A DNA stretch of 64,000 bases from NCBI GenBank assembly GCA_002862095.1, contig PHSQ01000002.1, positions 806,001-870,000 on the forward strand. The letters are read 5' to 3'. This stretch comes from Methylocystis sp. KS32 (lineage in GTDB: Bacteria; Pseudomonadota; Alphaproteobacteria; Rhizobiales; Beijerinckiaceae). The first letter of the stretch is position 1. Each line of letters begins with the position of its first letter. Both the position numbers and the translations under genes were made by a program. The notes beneath the pieces are model-generated. The model worked only from the letters and a program-made list of their open reading frames with translations. It had not been told where the DNA came from and did not search any database. Shown here one piece after another: positions 32,884 through 42,340 of this stretch.

Positions 32884-33654
32884 ATGGAAGAGTTTCTCTC
32901 AGATGGCGTCGCGATTGCCTATCTGGATTTCATGCCGCTGGTTGCGGACAAGAACGAACCGATCATACTTATCCACGGATTTGCGTCCACTCACGCGGTG
33001 AATTGGCTTTTCACCCAGTGGGTAAAGACGCTGACCGAGGACGGTCGCCGCGTCGTTCTCTTGGACAACCGCGGGCACGGACGCTCGCAGAAGCTTTACG
33101 ATCCCGCCGCATACAATCTCGACGCCATGGCGGAGGACGTCGCGCGCCTGATGGATCATCTCGACATCAAGCGCGCGGACATCATGGGTTATTCGCTCGG
33201 CGCCCGCATCGCGGCGGTGTTTACGCTCATCCATCCCGACCGAGCGCGATCGCTCACGCTGGGCGGCGTTGGCTCGAGTCTGACGACGCCGCACATGCTT
33301 CCCCGAGGATTGGCCGAAGCGATGGAGATCGAGCGGATCGAAGACATAGAAGACCCTGGATTGAAAATTTTTCGCGGTTTCGCCGAGTCGACTCGCAGCG
33401 ACCTCAAGGCTCTCGCCGCTTGCGCGCGCGGGGCGGCCGGTCAAGGCGTCGCCCCCGCCGCCTTGTCTCGCATCGAGGCGCCGGTGCTCGTATGCGTCGG
33501 CACCCGCGACGACGTGGCCGGCGATCCCCATCCCCTGGCCAAATTGTTCAAGGATGTTCACATCGTCGATATCCCGGGCCGCGATCACAATCGCGCGGTG
33601 GGAGACCGGGTCTTTAAGCAGGCAGTGCTGGACTTTCTGGCGCAACGCCCATAA
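32884..33654 (+). CDS. alpha/beta hydrolase
   Basis: A 256-residue alpha/beta-hydrolase fold enzyme. The oxyanion-hole motif is LIHGFASTH (about 29-37), DNRGHGRS follows, and the nucleophile elbow is GYSLGAR with S104. The catalytic His is in PGRDHNRAVGD near the C-terminus and an Asp in VGTRDDVAGDP. It resembles pimeloyl-ester/3-oxoadipate enol-lactonase-like hydrolases, but the substrate is not evident. Followed after about 60 bp by cysE on the same strand. Confidence 0.88.
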   Translation: MEEFLSDGVAIAYLDFMPLVADKNEPIILIHGFASTHAVNWLFTQWVKTLTEDGRRVVLLDNRGHGRSQKLYDPAAYNLDAMAEDVARLMDHLDIKRADIMGYSLGARIAAVFTLIHPDRARSLTLGGVGSSLTTPHMLPRGLAEAMEIERIEDIEDPGLKIFRGFAESTRSDLKALAACARGAAGQGVAPAALSRIEAPVLVCVGTRDDVAGDPHPLAKLFKDVHIVDIPGRDHNRAVGDRVFKQAVLDFLAQRP

Positions 33655-33717
33655 CTTCATGACGAGCTGTCGGAGCCGCCACGGCCGACGCTCCGCATTG
33701 CGAGGGCGATAAGGGAT

Positions 33718-34536
33718 ATGTCCGCCGCACGACCTTCTCTCGCCGCAAGAGATCCGTTGTTCGCACGTTTGCGGACAGAGGCCGAAGAGACGCTCAAACG
33801 AGAGCCAGACCTTGGCGGCTTAATCTACAGCGCGGTTCTGGCTCAGGACAGCCTCGAAAGCGCAGTCGCGCATCGCATCGCGCAACGTCTCGAAAGACCC
33901 GAAGCGCCCTACGCCAACATCCGTTACGCCTTCGCCGAGCATCTTGCGCGCGATCCAGACATCGGCGTGGCCATGCGCGCCGACCTGCTCGCCGTGCTCG
34001 ACCGCGATCCCGCCTGCAACCGGCTGCTGGAGCCCATCCTCTATTTCAAGGGTTTTCACGCCATCCAAACCCATCGTCTCGCGCACGCCTTGTGGCGCAG
34101 CGGCCGCAGCGACTTCGCCCTCTGCCTGCAATCGCTCTCGGCGCAAATCTTTCAGACCGACATTCATCCGGCCGCGCGCATCGGCCGGGGCGTTTTTCTG
34201 GATCACGCGACAGGCGTGGTGATAGGCGCGACGGCGGTCATTGAAGACGACGTTTCGATGTTGCACGGGGTCACGCTGGGAGGCAGCGGCAAGAGCGGCG
34301 GAGACCGCCACCCCAAGGTCCGGCATGGCGTGTTGATTGGAGCAGGCGCGCAGATCTTCGGAAATATCGAGATCGGGGCCTGCGCGCTCATCGCGGCCGG
34401 ATCGGTGGTGATCGAAGACGTCCCGCCTCATATGACCGTGGCCGGCGTTCCGGCCCGCATCGTGGGAGGCGTCGACGCCCCCGAACCCTCCCTGGTGATG
34501 GATCAGGTCCACGACGTCATAGACGCCGGGATTTAG
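33718..34536 (+). CDS. cysE: serine O-acetyltransferase
   Basis: A 272-residue enzyme acetylating L-serine with acetyl-CoA, the first committed step of cysteine synthesis. An all-helical N-terminal domain (to about 150) precedes a left-handed beta-helix: IGRGVFLDHATGVVIGATAV, HGVTLGGSGKSGGDRHPKV with the catalytic His, and GVLIGAGAQIFGNIEIG. The C-terminal tail (SLVMDQVHDVIDAGI) resembles the flexible end that mediates cysteine-synthase complex binding and feedback control, ending in Ile as usual. Confidence 0.95.
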   Translation: MSAARPSLAARDPLFARLRTEAEETLKREPDLGGLIYSAVLAQDSLESAVAHRIAQRLERPEAPYANIRYAFAEHLARDPDIGVAMRADLLAVLDRDPACNRLLEPILYFKGFHAIQTHRLAHALWRSGRSDFALCLQSLSAQIFQTDIHPAARIGRGVFLDHATGVVIGATAVIEDDVSMLHGVTLGGSGKSGGDRHPKVRHGVLIGAGAQIFGNIEIGACALIAAGSVVIEDVPPHMTVAGVPARIVGGVDAPEPSLVMDQVHDVIDAGI

Positions 34537-34544
34537 CCTAGAGC

Positions 34545-35174
34545 CTAACCAACCAGGCGAGCGACCTCCGCGCGCAGTTGCGGCAGCAACTCGGCCTCGA
34601 ACCAGGGATGGCGCTTCAGCCAGCCGGTGTTGCGCCACGAAGGATGGGGCAAGGGAAACACCTTCGGGCGAAACGACGCGTAGTCCCGCCAGCGCGCGAC
34701 GGTTTCGCCGACGCTCCCGCGAGGCGCGAGACCGAGCCGCGCGAGATGATAATCCTGCGCATGTCGACCGATCGCCAGGACGGTTTCGACGCCGGACAGC
34801 CTCTCGAACAAGAGGTCATGCCAGTATGACCGGCACTCGCGGCGCGGCGGCAGGTCGCCGCCCCCCTTGTCGTGGCCCGGAAAGCAAAAGCTCATGGCGG
34901 CGATCGCGATCCGGTTTTCATCGTAAAAAGTCGCGCGATCGATTCCAAGCCATTCCCGCAAACGATCGCCCGAGCGATCGTTGAAAGGCAGGCCCGTGAG
35001 ATGAACTCTTATCCCCGGCGCCTGCCCGGCGATCAAGAGTCTGGCGACGCTCGAAACACGCAGAACCGGGTTTGGAGGGTGCGGCAGGGGTTGGCGCAAC
35101 GGCTGCGTCGCGCAGACGCGGCAGGCGCGAATCCGCCCCAGCAATTCATCGAGCGACTCATCCGCTACGGCCAT
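34545..35174 (-). CDS. uracil-DNA glycosylase superfamily protein
   Basis: A 209-residue protein of the UDG superfamily. After LDELLGRIRACRVC, the motif-1-like segment is LLIAGQAPGIRVHLTGLPFNDRSGDRLREWLG, and the C-terminal motif is PLPHPSWRNTGWLKRHPWFE. It lacks the four-cysteine iron-sulfur set of family 4/5 enzymes, so it belongs to the looser family annotated as uracil-DNA glycosylase family protein; glycosylase activity is unproven. AGGAAAAC precedes the ATG. It is convergent with cysE. Confidence 0.85.
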   Translation of the reverse strand: MAVADESLDELLGRIRACRVCATQPLRQPLPHPPNPVLRVSSVARLLIAGQAPGIRVHLTGLPFNDRSGDRLREWLGIDRATFYDENRIAIAAMSFCFPGHDKGGGDLPPRRECRSYWHDLLFERLSGVETVLAIGRHAQDYHLARLGLAPRGSVGETVARWRDYASFRPKVFPLPHPSWRNTGWLKRHPWFEAELLPQLRAEVARLVG

Positions 35175-35342
35175 GTTTTCCTGAAGAATCTAACTGTTTC
35201 GTGAGGCCGACGTTAACCTTTTTAGCCCATTATGCCAGCGTTCGATCGGGCGCGGCCGCGGTTAATCCATTGTTCACCACGACGCGACCAAGCCGCAGGC
35301 CAAAAGCATCGTCCCGAATTTCAGTTTGCGTGCGTAACCGAC

Positions 35343-36884
35343 ATGAGTGAAGTCACAGCGGAAATGATCGAACGCGGCCGGGGCGCCGACCCAAAAGTCG
35401 CGGCGGAGCGGCGCAAGCGCACAGCCAAGGTGCAAAGCGCCCGCGAAAGGTTGACAACCTCGGACACGGGATATCGCGGCTGCGACCTGGCCTTGCTGCG
35501 CGCCTATGGAGCCGCGCGGGAAGGCTCGGCGTTTTCGGGCTCCATGCTCATCGCAATGGTCACGCTGATGAGCTTCTACTGGATCAAATCCAACATTGGG
35601 CTGATCTGGGCCATCGTCACCCTTTCAACCCTGATACTCTGCCATGGCGTCGCGAAGAGCCTCAACAAGTTCGACGACGCGCGTATAACCGTCAAGAAAT
35701 GGCGGACGAAATTCATCCTGGCGGAATTCATTCATGGTCTCGCCTGGGCCAGTCTCGCGGCGGTAATGTACCATATCCCCGATCCCAACGCCAAGACATT
35801 CCTGATCGTGATGCTGCTGCTGTCGACGGCGTTCAACACCATGATAACGGCGACGATCCCGCTCGCCGTCTATGCGACAATTCTGCCCATCTCCGTCGCT
35901 ACGCTGTTCGGGCTCGGTTTCCATTCGATCAATGACAGCTCCACCGCGGTGCTCGCGCTGGTCGGCGCGGCCCAGGTGTTTTTTTTCGTGCTCGCCAAGC
36001 GTTTCCATCAAATTTCGTTCGAGAGCGTGTTCTACCGCTCGGAAAAAACCGAACTCATCGCCGACTTGGAGCAGGCCAAGGCCAATTCCGACGAAGCGCG
36101 CCGCCGCGCCGAGGAAGCCAACCTCGCCAAGTCGCGTTTTCTCGCGACAATGAGTCATGAGCTGCGCACGCCGCTGAACGCCATTCTGGGCTTTTCCGAG
36201 GTGCTGAAAGGCGAGCTTTACGGTCCCCACGCCAATCCGGCCTATAAGGAATACGCCAACGATATTCACAACAGCGGCCAGCATCTTCTGATGCTCATCA
36301 ACGAGATCCTGGATCTCTCCCGCGTCGAAGCGGGACGTTACGAGCTGAAGGAAGAGAGCGTTTCGCTTTCGGGCGTGGCGCAGGATTGTCGGCATCTCTT
36401 GAACATACGCGCCGAGAAGCGCGGCATCAGAATGGTGGAGATGATCGAGCCCAATCTGCCGCACATCTGGGCGGACGAACGGGCGATACGCCAGATCGTG
36501 CTCAATCTTCTCACCAATGCGATCAAGTTCACGCCGCAGGGCGGTCAAGTGACCCTCAAGGTGGGCTGGACGAGCGCGGGCGGGCAATATATCGCAATCA
36601 AGGACACCGGCCCGGGCATTCCCGAAGACGAGATCAGCGTGGTCATGTCGTCCTTTGGACGCGGCACGCTCGCCCAAAAGAACGCCGAGGAAGGAACGGG
36701 TTTGGGGCTGCCGATCGTGAAAGGCTTGATCGAACTTCACGACGGCCAGTTCGTTTTGAAATCCAAGGTGCGGGAGGGCACCGACGCGATCGTCGTTCTG
36801 CCGCCACAGCGTGTGATGAACGCCTTACCGCGCATGGAGACGAACGACCAGCCCAAGCCCGCTCCGCGTTTCGCGACCGCCTGA
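35343..36884 (+). CDS. membrane sensor histidine kinase (PleC/DivJ-like)
   Basis: A 513-residue kinase from the ATG at 35343; the open frame to 35232 adds unrelated sequence. Roughly five or six transmembrane helices (about 60-220, for example [14 protein letters not shown] and [16 protein letters not shown] stretches) precede a short coiled coil ([20 protein letters not shown]). HisKA has H272 in [18 protein letters not shown], as in the alphaproteobacterial PleC/DivJ/PdhS group. The ATPase domain has [21 protein letters not shown] and [12 protein letters not shown]. No response regulator gene is adjacent. Confidence 0.9.
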   Translation: MSEVTAEMIERGRGADPKVAAERRKRTAKVQSARERLTTSDTGYRGCDLALLRAYGAAREGSAFSGSMLIAMVTLMSFYWIKSNIGLIWAIVTLSTLILCHGVAKSLNKFDDARITVKKWRTKFILAEFIHGLAWASLAAVMYHIPDPNAKTFLIVMLLLSTAFNTMITATIPLAVYATILPISVATLFGLGFHSINDSSTAVLALVGAAQVFFFVLAKRFHQISFESVFYRSEKTELIADLEQAKANSDEARRRAEEANLAKSRFLATMSHELRTPLNAILGFSEVLKGELYGPHANPAYKEYANDIHNSGQHLLMLINEILDLSRVEAGRYELKEESVSLSGVAQDCRHLLNIRAEKRGIRMVEMIEPNLPHIWADERAIRQIVLNLLTNAIKFTPQGGQVTLKVGWTSAGGQYIAIKDTGPGIPEDEISVVMSSFGRGTLAQKNAEEGTGLGLPIVKGLIELHDGQFVLKSKVREGTDAIVVLPPQRVMNALPRMETNDQPKPAPRFATA

Positions 36885-36906
36885 CGGGCGGTGGAAGGCG
36901 TATGAG

Positions 36907-37641
36907 ATGAGCGACGAGGCGACCTCAGACAGCGCAAAAGGTGAAGCGGCGCTGGTGCTGTTTTCCGGCGGGCAGGACTCCACCACCTGCCTCGCCTATG
37001 CGCTGAAACGTTTCCATCGCGTCGAAACCATCGGCTTCGACTATGGCCAGCGCCACGCCGTGGAACTGGATCGCCGCCAGGGCTTGCGCGCCGGATTGAG
37101 CGCGCTGTCGCCCCTTTGGCGCCAGCGTCTCGGCGCCGACCATGTCATCGCCATTCCCGCGCTCGGGGAAATCTCCCAGACCGCGCTCACGCGCGAAACG
37201 GAGATCGCGTTCGGCGAAACCGGCCTGCCCAATACCTTCGTGCCGGGCCGTAATATCTTGTTCCTCACTTTCGCCGCGGCGCTCGCGTACCGGCGCGGCG
37301 TTTCGCATCTCGTCGGCGGCATGTGCGAGACCGACTATTCCGGCTATCCCGACTGCCGCGACGCCACCATCCGCGCGACCAGAACCGCGCTTTCGCTCGG
37401 CATGGACAAGGAATTCGAGATTCACACGCCCTTGATGTGGATCGACAAGGCCGACACCTGGCGTCTCGCCGAAAAGCTTGGCGGCGAGGCGCTGGTGCGC
37501 CTCATCGTCGAAGAAACCCACACCTGCTATCTTGGGGAGCGCGGCCTCCGCTTCGAATGGGGTTACGGTTGCGGGGAATGTCCCGCCTGCAAGCTGCGCG
37601 CGGAAGGATGGCGGAAGTATCGGGCGGAAAAAACCGCCTGA
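36907..37641 (+). CDS. queC: 7-cyano-7-deazaguanine synthase
   Basis: A 244-residue QueC that converts CDG to preQ0 with ATP and ammonia in queuosine synthesis. The PP-loop is [17 protein letters not shown] near residues 17-33. [17 protein letters not shown] and [16 protein letters not shown] are family motifs. The zinc site is formed by Cys residues in ETHTCYLGE and [13 protein letters not shown]. Length is normal. It follows the sensor kinase by 22 bp. Confidence 0.95.
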   Translation: MSDEATSDSAKGEAALVLFSGGQDSTTCLAYALKRFHRVETIGFDYGQRHAVELDRRQGLRAGLSALSPLWRQRLGADHVIAIPALGEISQTALTRETEIAFGETGLPNTFVPGRNILFLTFAAALAYRRGVSHLVGGMCETDYSGYPDCRDATIRATRTALSLGMDKEFEIHTPLMWIDKADTWRLAEKLGGEALVRLIVEETHTCYLGERGLRFEWGYGCGECPACKLRAEGWRKYRAEKTA

Positions 37642-37774
37642 AATCCGCCCTTCCGCCAACGACTCGCCTGCGGCGGCTTTTTGCCTTGATCCGGGCCATC
37701 TTTTAGGGCATAGGCTCCCGTGACGAGGCGCTGGGCGTTCATCCCGGCCGAGCAATTTCCGCCGAGGAACAAAA

Positions 37775-37900
37775 ATGAAAGTCCGCAACTCTCTCAAAGC
37801 CCTGCGTGGCCGTCATCGCGCCAACCAGCTCGTGCGCCGCAAAGGCCGAATTTACATCATCAACAAGGTGCAAAAGCGCTACAAGGCCCGCCAGGGCTGA
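37775..37900 (+). CDS. rpmJ: 50S ribosomal protein L36 (bL36), zinc-free type
   Basis: A 41-residue gene: [18 protein letters not shown] then [20 protein letters not shown] and RQG. This is bL36 of the large ribosomal subunit. The four zinc ligands (Cys/His) of the ancestral form are absent, so it is the zinc-independent variant, as usual in Alphaproteobacteria. GAGGAACAAAA precedes the ATG. It stands alone, with a hairpin terminator just downstream. Confidence 0.95.
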   Translation: MKVRNSLKALRGRHRANQLVRRKGRIYIINKVQKRYKARQG

Positions 37901-37923
37901 GCCTTCGATTCATAGCGCCTGTT

Positions 37924-37953
37924 AAAGCCGCGCGGCCAAGGTCTCGCGGCTTT
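37924..37953 (+). terminator. rho-independent terminator of rpmJ
   Basis: AAAGCCGCG (37924-37932) pairs with CGCGGCTTT (37945-37953) and ends in T residues, 24 bp after the rpmJ stop and just before the convergent HDAC-family gene. Confidence 0.75.
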
Positions 37954-37975
37954 GCTGTATTCAGGCTCCCGTTTT

Positions 37976-38905
37976 TCAGGCTCCCATGAGCGCCTCGACA
38001 TGGGCTGCGGCCGACGCGCCCAGCGCTTCGAGATCGTAGCCGCCCTCGAGCAACGAGACGATTCGTCCTCCGCAGCGTCGATCGGCGAGATCGAGCAGGC
38101 GCTTGGTCGCCTCGGAAAAATCCCGTTCCTTGAGCCGAAGCCCGCCCAGAGGATCGCGCTCATGGGCGTCGAAGCCGGCCGAGATCAGAATCAGATCGGG
38201 CCTGAAATCGTCTAGGCGCGGCAGAATCACGTCGGCCAGAGCCTCGCGGAAAACATCGCCGCCCGAACCGGCGAAGAGCGGCGCGTTGACAATATTGTCG
38301 AACTCGCCTTTTTCGCGCGCGCCGCCCGTGCCAGGATAAAAGGGCGCCTGATGCGTCGAGCAGAACAGGACGTTTTTCTCCGCCCAGAAAATCTCCTGCG
38401 TGCCGTTGCCGTGATGCACGTCGAAATCGAGGATGGCGACGCGCTCGGCGCCGTGGACAGCCATGGCGTGACGCGCGGCGATGGCGACATTGTTTAAAAA
38501 GCAAAAGCCCATCGGCGTGGAAACGCCGGCATGGTGCCCAGGCGGCCGCACGGCGACGAAAGCCGTGTCTGCGCCGCGCGACATCACGGCGTCGACCGCG
38601 GCGACGGCCGCGCCGGCCGCGAATCGCGCGGCCTCCAGCGTCTTTGGGTTCATCGCGGTGTCGGAGTCGAGCGCGGCGAGCCCCTCGCGCGGCGAGGCCT
38701 CCTCCAGCGCGCGCAGATAGCTTTCGGGATGCACACGCCGCAACTGCTCGCGCTCGGCGACGAATGCGGTGATTCTATCGAGCCTCTCGAACGCCTCTCC
38801 AGCCAGCGCGTTTTCGATCGCGGTCAGCCGGGCGGGCTGCTCGGGATGTCCCGGCCCCATGTCGTGTTCGAGCGAGGTGGGGTGAGTGACAAGCAGCGTG
38901 CGCAA
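37976..38905 (-). CDS. histone deacetylase/acetylpolyamine amidohydrolase family protein (cytosolic form)
   Basis: A 309-residue zinc amidohydrolase. N-terminal THPTSLEHDMGPGHPEQPAR is the usual family start. [59 protein letters not shown] and LLEGGYDLEALG carry the catalytic His pair and zinc ligands. Translation appears to start at TTG 38905, since the nearest upstream ATG is followed by an in-frame TGA. It is closely similar across the core to the gene at 28014, but has no signal peptide. Substrate probably an acetylated amine. Confidence 0.92.
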   Translation of the reverse strand: MRTLLVTHPTSLEHDMGPGHPEQPARLTAIENALAGEAFERLDRITAFVAEREQLRRVHPESYLRALEEASPREGLAALDSDTAMNPKTLEAARFAAGAAVAAVDAVMSRGADTAFVAVRPPGHHAGVSTPMGFCFLNNVAIAARHAMAVHGAERVAILDFDVHHGNGTQEIFWAEKNVLFCSTHQAPFYPGTGGAREKGEFDNIVNAPLFAGSGGDVFREALADVILPRLDDFRPDLILISAGFDAHERDPLGGLRLKERDFSEATKRLLDLADRRCGGRIVSLLEGGYDLEALGASAAAHVEALMGA

Positions 38906-39137
38906 GAATCACCGCCCCGACATGGATTGAGGTCTCGCTCGCGTCCCCGCCCGCCGCGCGCAATGGAAGCATCCGAATTTCATGACTTGGCGCCTTTGCC
39001 TAAGCTTTGCGCTGGCGCCGGAGAACTGTGGCGCCCAGGACACATAGCAGTTAAATTGCTCTTCTCATAATCTATGGCCACAAGTTTATGGTAATCAGAC
39101 GACTAACAATTTTTTCGCGGCCGAAAAGGAGCATTTG

Positions 39138-39743
39138 ATGCGCGTCGGGTCATTCGTGTTCGCCATTCTGGCTTTCGCCCTTCTCCCGGGTTGCAACGGC
39201 GTGCGTTTGCCTGATCCCAAAGTCAGCGGCCGCGACGCGGAGTTTTTGGCCCTCGCTCCGAAGGCCGAAATCCCCTCCGAATACGACCGCTATCTGGTCG
39301 ACTACAAAACGAGCGAGCCGGTCGGCTCGATCATCGTCGATTCGCGCAACCACTTCCTTTATTATATCCAGCCCGGCGGCAAGGCGATCCGTTATGGCGT
39401 CGCGACCGGCAAGGACGCGATGGGGTGGAGCGGTCGCGCCACCATCGGCGCGATGCAGGAATGGCCGCGCTGGATGCCGCCCAAGGACATGCTGGAGCGC
39501 TGGCCGCATCTCCAGCCGACCGCCGACGCTGGCGGACTCCCGGGCGGCCCCGACAATCCTCTCGGCTCGCGCGCGCTATATCTCTATCAGGGCGGCAAAG
39601 ACTCGCTCTATCGCATCCACGGCACCAATGAGCCGGACAAGATCGGACAGGGCGTGTCCTCCGGCTGCATCCGTATGCGCGACATCGACGCCATCGACCT
39701 TTACAACCGCGTGAAGGTCGGAACGGCGGTGGTGGTGCTCTGA
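39138..39743 (+). CDS. L,D-transpeptidase (YkuD) lipoprotein
   Basis: A 201-residue exported protein. A signal peptide ends in a lipobox-like LLPGC at about residue 19, so it may be lipid-anchored. The YkuD domain covers about 55-200: SIIVDSRNHFLYYIQPGGKAIRYGVATGKD, then HGTNEPDKIGQGVSSGCIRM with catalytic Cys and upstream His. Such enzymes make 3-3 peptidoglycan cross-links or attach proteins to peptidoglycan. ATG at 39138 has AAGGAG six bases upstream; the in-frame TTG at 39135 is less likely. Confidence 0.92.
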   Translation: MRVGSFVFAILAFALLPGCNGVRLPDPKVSGRDAEFLALAPKAEIPSEYDRYLVDYKTSEPVGSIIVDSRNHFLYYIQPGGKAIRYGVATGKDAMGWSGRATIGAMQEWPRWMPPKDMLERWPHLQPTADAGGLPGGPDNPLGSRALYLYQGGKDSLYRIHGTNEPDKIGQGVSSGCIRMRDIDAIDLYNRVKVGTAVVVL

Positions 39744-39771
39744 CGGAACAGGTTTGGACGCTCCTTAAAAA

Positions 39772-39802
39772 CCCCGGCGCGCGGAAAGACCGCGCGCCGG
39801 GG
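39772..39802. terminator. bidirectional rho-independent terminator
   Basis: A perfect 13-bp GC stem (39772-39784 with 39790-39802, loop AAAGA) has an A-run on its left and TTTCT on its right. It sits between two convergent genes and suits termination in both directions. Confidence 0.88.
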
Positions 39803-39818
39803 TTTCTGTCTCGGCCGG

Positions 39819-40763
39819 TTACGCCACGGTTTCGCAGGCCAATCTTTTGGCGAGAGCCTCGATGTGACCGCCCTGGGTTCCGCAACAGCCGCCGAGGACG
39901 CGCAGGCCGAATCGACCCCGCAGCCCTGCGACCCTGCCGGCGAAGACATCGACCGGCTCGGTGTGCAGTTCGTCGCTTTCGTCCAGTTCTTCCACCTCCT
40001 TATCGGCGGTGTTAGCCTGAAAAGTCAGAAGGCGCCGGCAGGCGTCGGGATGGGACGCCGCGACCGACTCCAGCGCCGTCTCCAAAACCCGCGCGTGGAC
40101 GCAGTTGACGGAAAAGCCGGCGGGCGGACGGGCCGCCTCGGCGTCGATCCGTTCCATCGCTCGCCCCAGCGGCGTTCGGTCGAGCACGACGCCGGTGCGC
40201 CGGATCACGAAACCGATGATATAAGGCAACCCTGTTTCGGCCATCGCGTCAGCGACGCCGAGCGCCTCCTCCACATTCGGAGCTGTCGCCAGATGCAGGA
40301 AATCGACGCCCGCCGACGCGAGCGCCTCGATCTGCGGCCGGTGAAATTCGCGCGCGGCGCGCCGGTCGAGACTATCGGCGGGCTTATAGGCGTCGCCGGA
40401 TGGGCCAAGGATTCCACCGATGAAAATCGGCGGCCCCTCGCCGAAGCTGGCGCGCAGCCCGATCAGGAAACGCGCGTTGTCCTCGTTGACGGGAAAACCT
40501 CTAAAACGCGAGGCTTCGATAGCGCTCCGGCTGCATCGCCAGGTGTCGGTGAAAGCCAGGATCGGCAATCCGGCCTCGCGCGCCGACGTCATATAGCCGG
40601 CATGAATTTCGGCCAACCGCGCGCGCCCCGCGGCGTCGTAGACAAGCCCCCCGTTCAGGATGCGCGGATCGAGGACGATGGCGGAATCGCGCCGCACGCG
40701 TTCGAGCACGGCGCCCTCGGCGATGGCGATGGCTCCCGACGCAAGGAATTGAGAAAAATCCAT
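39819..40763 (-). CDS. homocysteine S-methyltransferase family protein
   Basis: A 314-residue TIM-barrel methyltransferase. GGLVYD near the N-terminus is the substrate-loop region. Zinc ligands are expected from SVNCVHARVLE and the C-terminal RVLGGCCGTQGGHIEAL. The family moves methyl groups to homocysteine from S-methylmethionine, SAM or betaine; this subgroup (MmuM-like) is not well assigned. A strong AGGGAGG five bases before the ATG defines the start. It may contribute to methionine salvage. Confidence 0.88.
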   Translation of the reverse strand: MDFSQFLASGAIAIAEGAVLERVRRDSAIVLDPRILNGGLVYDAAGRARLAEIHAGYMTSAREAGLPILAFTDTWRCSRSAIEASRFRGFPVNEDNARFLIGLRASFGEGPPIFIGGILGPSGDAYKPADSLDRRAAREFHRPQIEALASAGVDFLHLATAPNVEEALGVADAMAETGLPYIIGFVIRRTGVVLDRTPLGRAMERIDAEAARPPAGFSVNCVHARVLETALESVAASHPDACRRLLTFQANTADKEVEELDESDELHTEPVDVFAGRVAGLRGRFGLRVLGGCCGTQGGHIEALAKRLACETVA

Positions 40764-41007
40764 GTCGGCCTCCCTGAAGATTGGACACCCAACGTCTCAC
40801 GGCGGCGCGCCGCAAAACACGGCTGCGGGGCGATGGAGAGACAAGCTCAATTTAGCCGCAGGTAGGTCGGAGAGAAAATTTCGCGAGCGGGATCGAACGA
40901 CATTCTTACGAACATCAATGCTTCCGAATACGTAAAACTCACTCGCAACATCAATTCGTCGCCGCGCGAGACAGGCTTGCAAAGCCCGCCCACGCCGCCG
41001 CGCGCCC

Positions 41008-42093
41008 CTACTCCACGGGCTCCACGGCCGCAATCTCGATCCCGAAGCCCGAAAGTCCAACATAGGCGCGGGGTTTGGGCGTCGAGCTGCGCAGGCGGAT
41101 CGACGACACGCCCAAATCCTTCAAAATCTGAGCCCCGAGTCCGACGTCGAGCCAGTGGCGCTTTCGGCTCTCCTCGGCGTTTTCGGCCTGCGGGCGCACG
41201 ATATTGGCGGGCACGCCGGCGGCGCCGTCGCGCAAATAGACCAAAACGCCCCTGCCCTCGCGGGCGAATCTTGCGAGCGTCTTCCTGATCGTCTCGGCCC
41301 CACCCATCACATCCGCCAGAATGTCGGCGCGATGGAGGCGGGCCGGCATGTCGCGGCCGTCGCCGATGGAGCCGACCACGAAAGCGAAATGCTGAACGGC
41401 GTCGAATGGCGTGACATAGGCATGGCCGACCATTTCTCCCGCGAAAGGCGTGGCGACCGGAAAGGTCGCGACGCGCTCGACGAGTTTTTCGCGCGACTGG
41501 CGATAGGCGATCAAATCCGCGACCGAAACAACGGTCAGTTCGTGCTCGCGGGCGAATTGCGTGATCTGCTCGCCGGTCATCACCGTGCCGTCGTCGTTGG
41601 CGAGTTCGCAAATCACGCCGACTGGCGGCAGTCCGGCGAGACGGCATAGATCGACGGCGGCCTCGGTGTGGCCCGAACGCATCAGCACGCCGCCTTCCTT
41701 GGCGATCAGCGGGAACACATGGCCCGGCCGCACGAAATCGGCCGCGCCCATATTGCCATTGGCGAGCGCGCGCACGGTGTTGCAGCGCTGCTCGGCGGAG
41801 ATGCCGGTGGTGAGACCGTGGCGCGCGTCGACCGAGACGGTGAAGGCCGTGCCGAGCGGCGCATCGTTTTGCGCCACCATCGGCGCGAGATGCAGGCGCT
41901 TGGCCTCCTCCAGCGTGAGGGGCGCGCAGACGATGCCGCAGCAATGGCGGATGATGAAGGCCATTTTTTCGGGCGTGCAGAGCGACGCGGCGACGACGAG
42001 ATCGCCCTCGTTCTCGCGATCGTCGTCATCGGTCACGACGACGATTTCGCCACGGGCGAAGGCTTCCAGGGCTTGCAGGATGGATTGAGGCAA
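41008..42093 (-). CDS. ribB: 3,4-dihydroxy-2-butanone 4-phosphate synthase (RibBA-like, degenerate second domain)
   Basis: A 361-residue riboflavin-pathway enzyme. The N-terminal domain (to about 205) is DHBP synthase, with VTDDDDRENEGDLVVAA, CGIVCAPLT, and MRSGHTEAAVDLCRLAG for metal and ribulose-5-phosphate binding. The C-terminal half aligns with GTP cyclohydrolase II (GHAYVTPFDAVQHFAFVVG) but lacks the zinc cysteine cluster, so it should not be an active cyclohydrolase; this is common in Alphaproteobacteria. The start is TTG 42093, with GGAG six bases upstream. A 110-bp direct-repeat copy begins 19 bp upstream. Confidence 0.92.
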   Translation of the reverse strand: MPQSILQALEAFARGEIVVVTDDDDRENEGDLVVAASLCTPEKMAFIIRHCCGIVCAPLTLEEAKRLHLAPMVAQNDAPLGTAFTVSVDARHGLTTGISAEQRCNTVRALANGNMGAADFVRPGHVFPLIAKEGGVLMRSGHTEAAVDLCRLAGLPPVGVICELANDDGTVMTGEQITQFAREHELTVVSVADLIAYRQSREKLVERVATFPVATPFAGEMVGHAYVTPFDAVQHFAFVVGSIGDGRDMPARLHRADILADVMGGAETIRKTLARFAREGRGVLVYLRDGAAGVPANIVRPQAENAEESRKRHWLDVGLGAQILKDLGVSSIRLRSSTPKPRAYVGLSGFGIEIAAVEPVE

Positions 42094-42112
42094 GACGAAC
42101 TCCGGGACAGCG

Positions 42113-42222
42113 CGTAAAGGGCGCGAAACGGCCTTCGCGGCCGGTGGCGATCCCGATCATCTAGCGCCGGCGAGGCGGCATGACAAATGGCGCGTCCCGG
42201 CGAGCCGCCGCGTCGGGCGCGG
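42113..42222. repeat. 110-bp direct repeat, left copy (ribBA upstream region)
   Basis: It runs from CGTAAAGGGCGCGAAACGG to GTCGGGCGCGG and contains the hairpin GGCC-TTCGC-GGCC. It matches 45384-45493 in the same orientation with one difference (C/G in the GCGAAA-x-GG segment). Together they flank a 3,161-bp insert. This copy lies just upstream of the ribBA start. Confidence 0.95.
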
Positions 42223-42239
42223 ATGAGTTCGCTCCAATT

Positions 42240-42317
42240 TTACATCCCAATTTTACATCATAATATTACATCACAATATTACAGCCTAATCTTACATCCT
42301 AAGCTTACATGTTTTAC
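42240..42317. repeat. iteron-like array of 13-bp direct repeats
   Basis: TTACA motifs begin at 42240, 42253, 42266, 42279, 42292 and 42305, exactly 13 bp apart, with consensus TTACATCnnAATn; a further TTACATA begins at 42314. The tract is strongly AT-rich against its GC-rich surroundings. Three inverted copies (TGTAA at 42377, 42388 and 42395) lie downstream. It could be an origin-type iteron array, a partition site or a multi-site operator. Confidence 0.8.
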
Positions 42318-42325
42318 ATATTCAT

Positions 42326-42340
42326 GCAGTGTAACACTGC
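42326..42340. promoter_or_regulatory. perfect 15-bp palindrome in insert control region
   Basis: GCAGTGT-A-ACACTGC is a perfect 7-bp inverted repeat around one base. It includes TGTAACA, related to the nearby TTACA repeats, and suits a dimeric DNA-binding protein. Confidence 0.55.

Noticed and set aside
42240..42317. CRISPR array
   Set aside because: The 13-bp units are too short, have no unique spacers of 30 bp and no cas genes are near.
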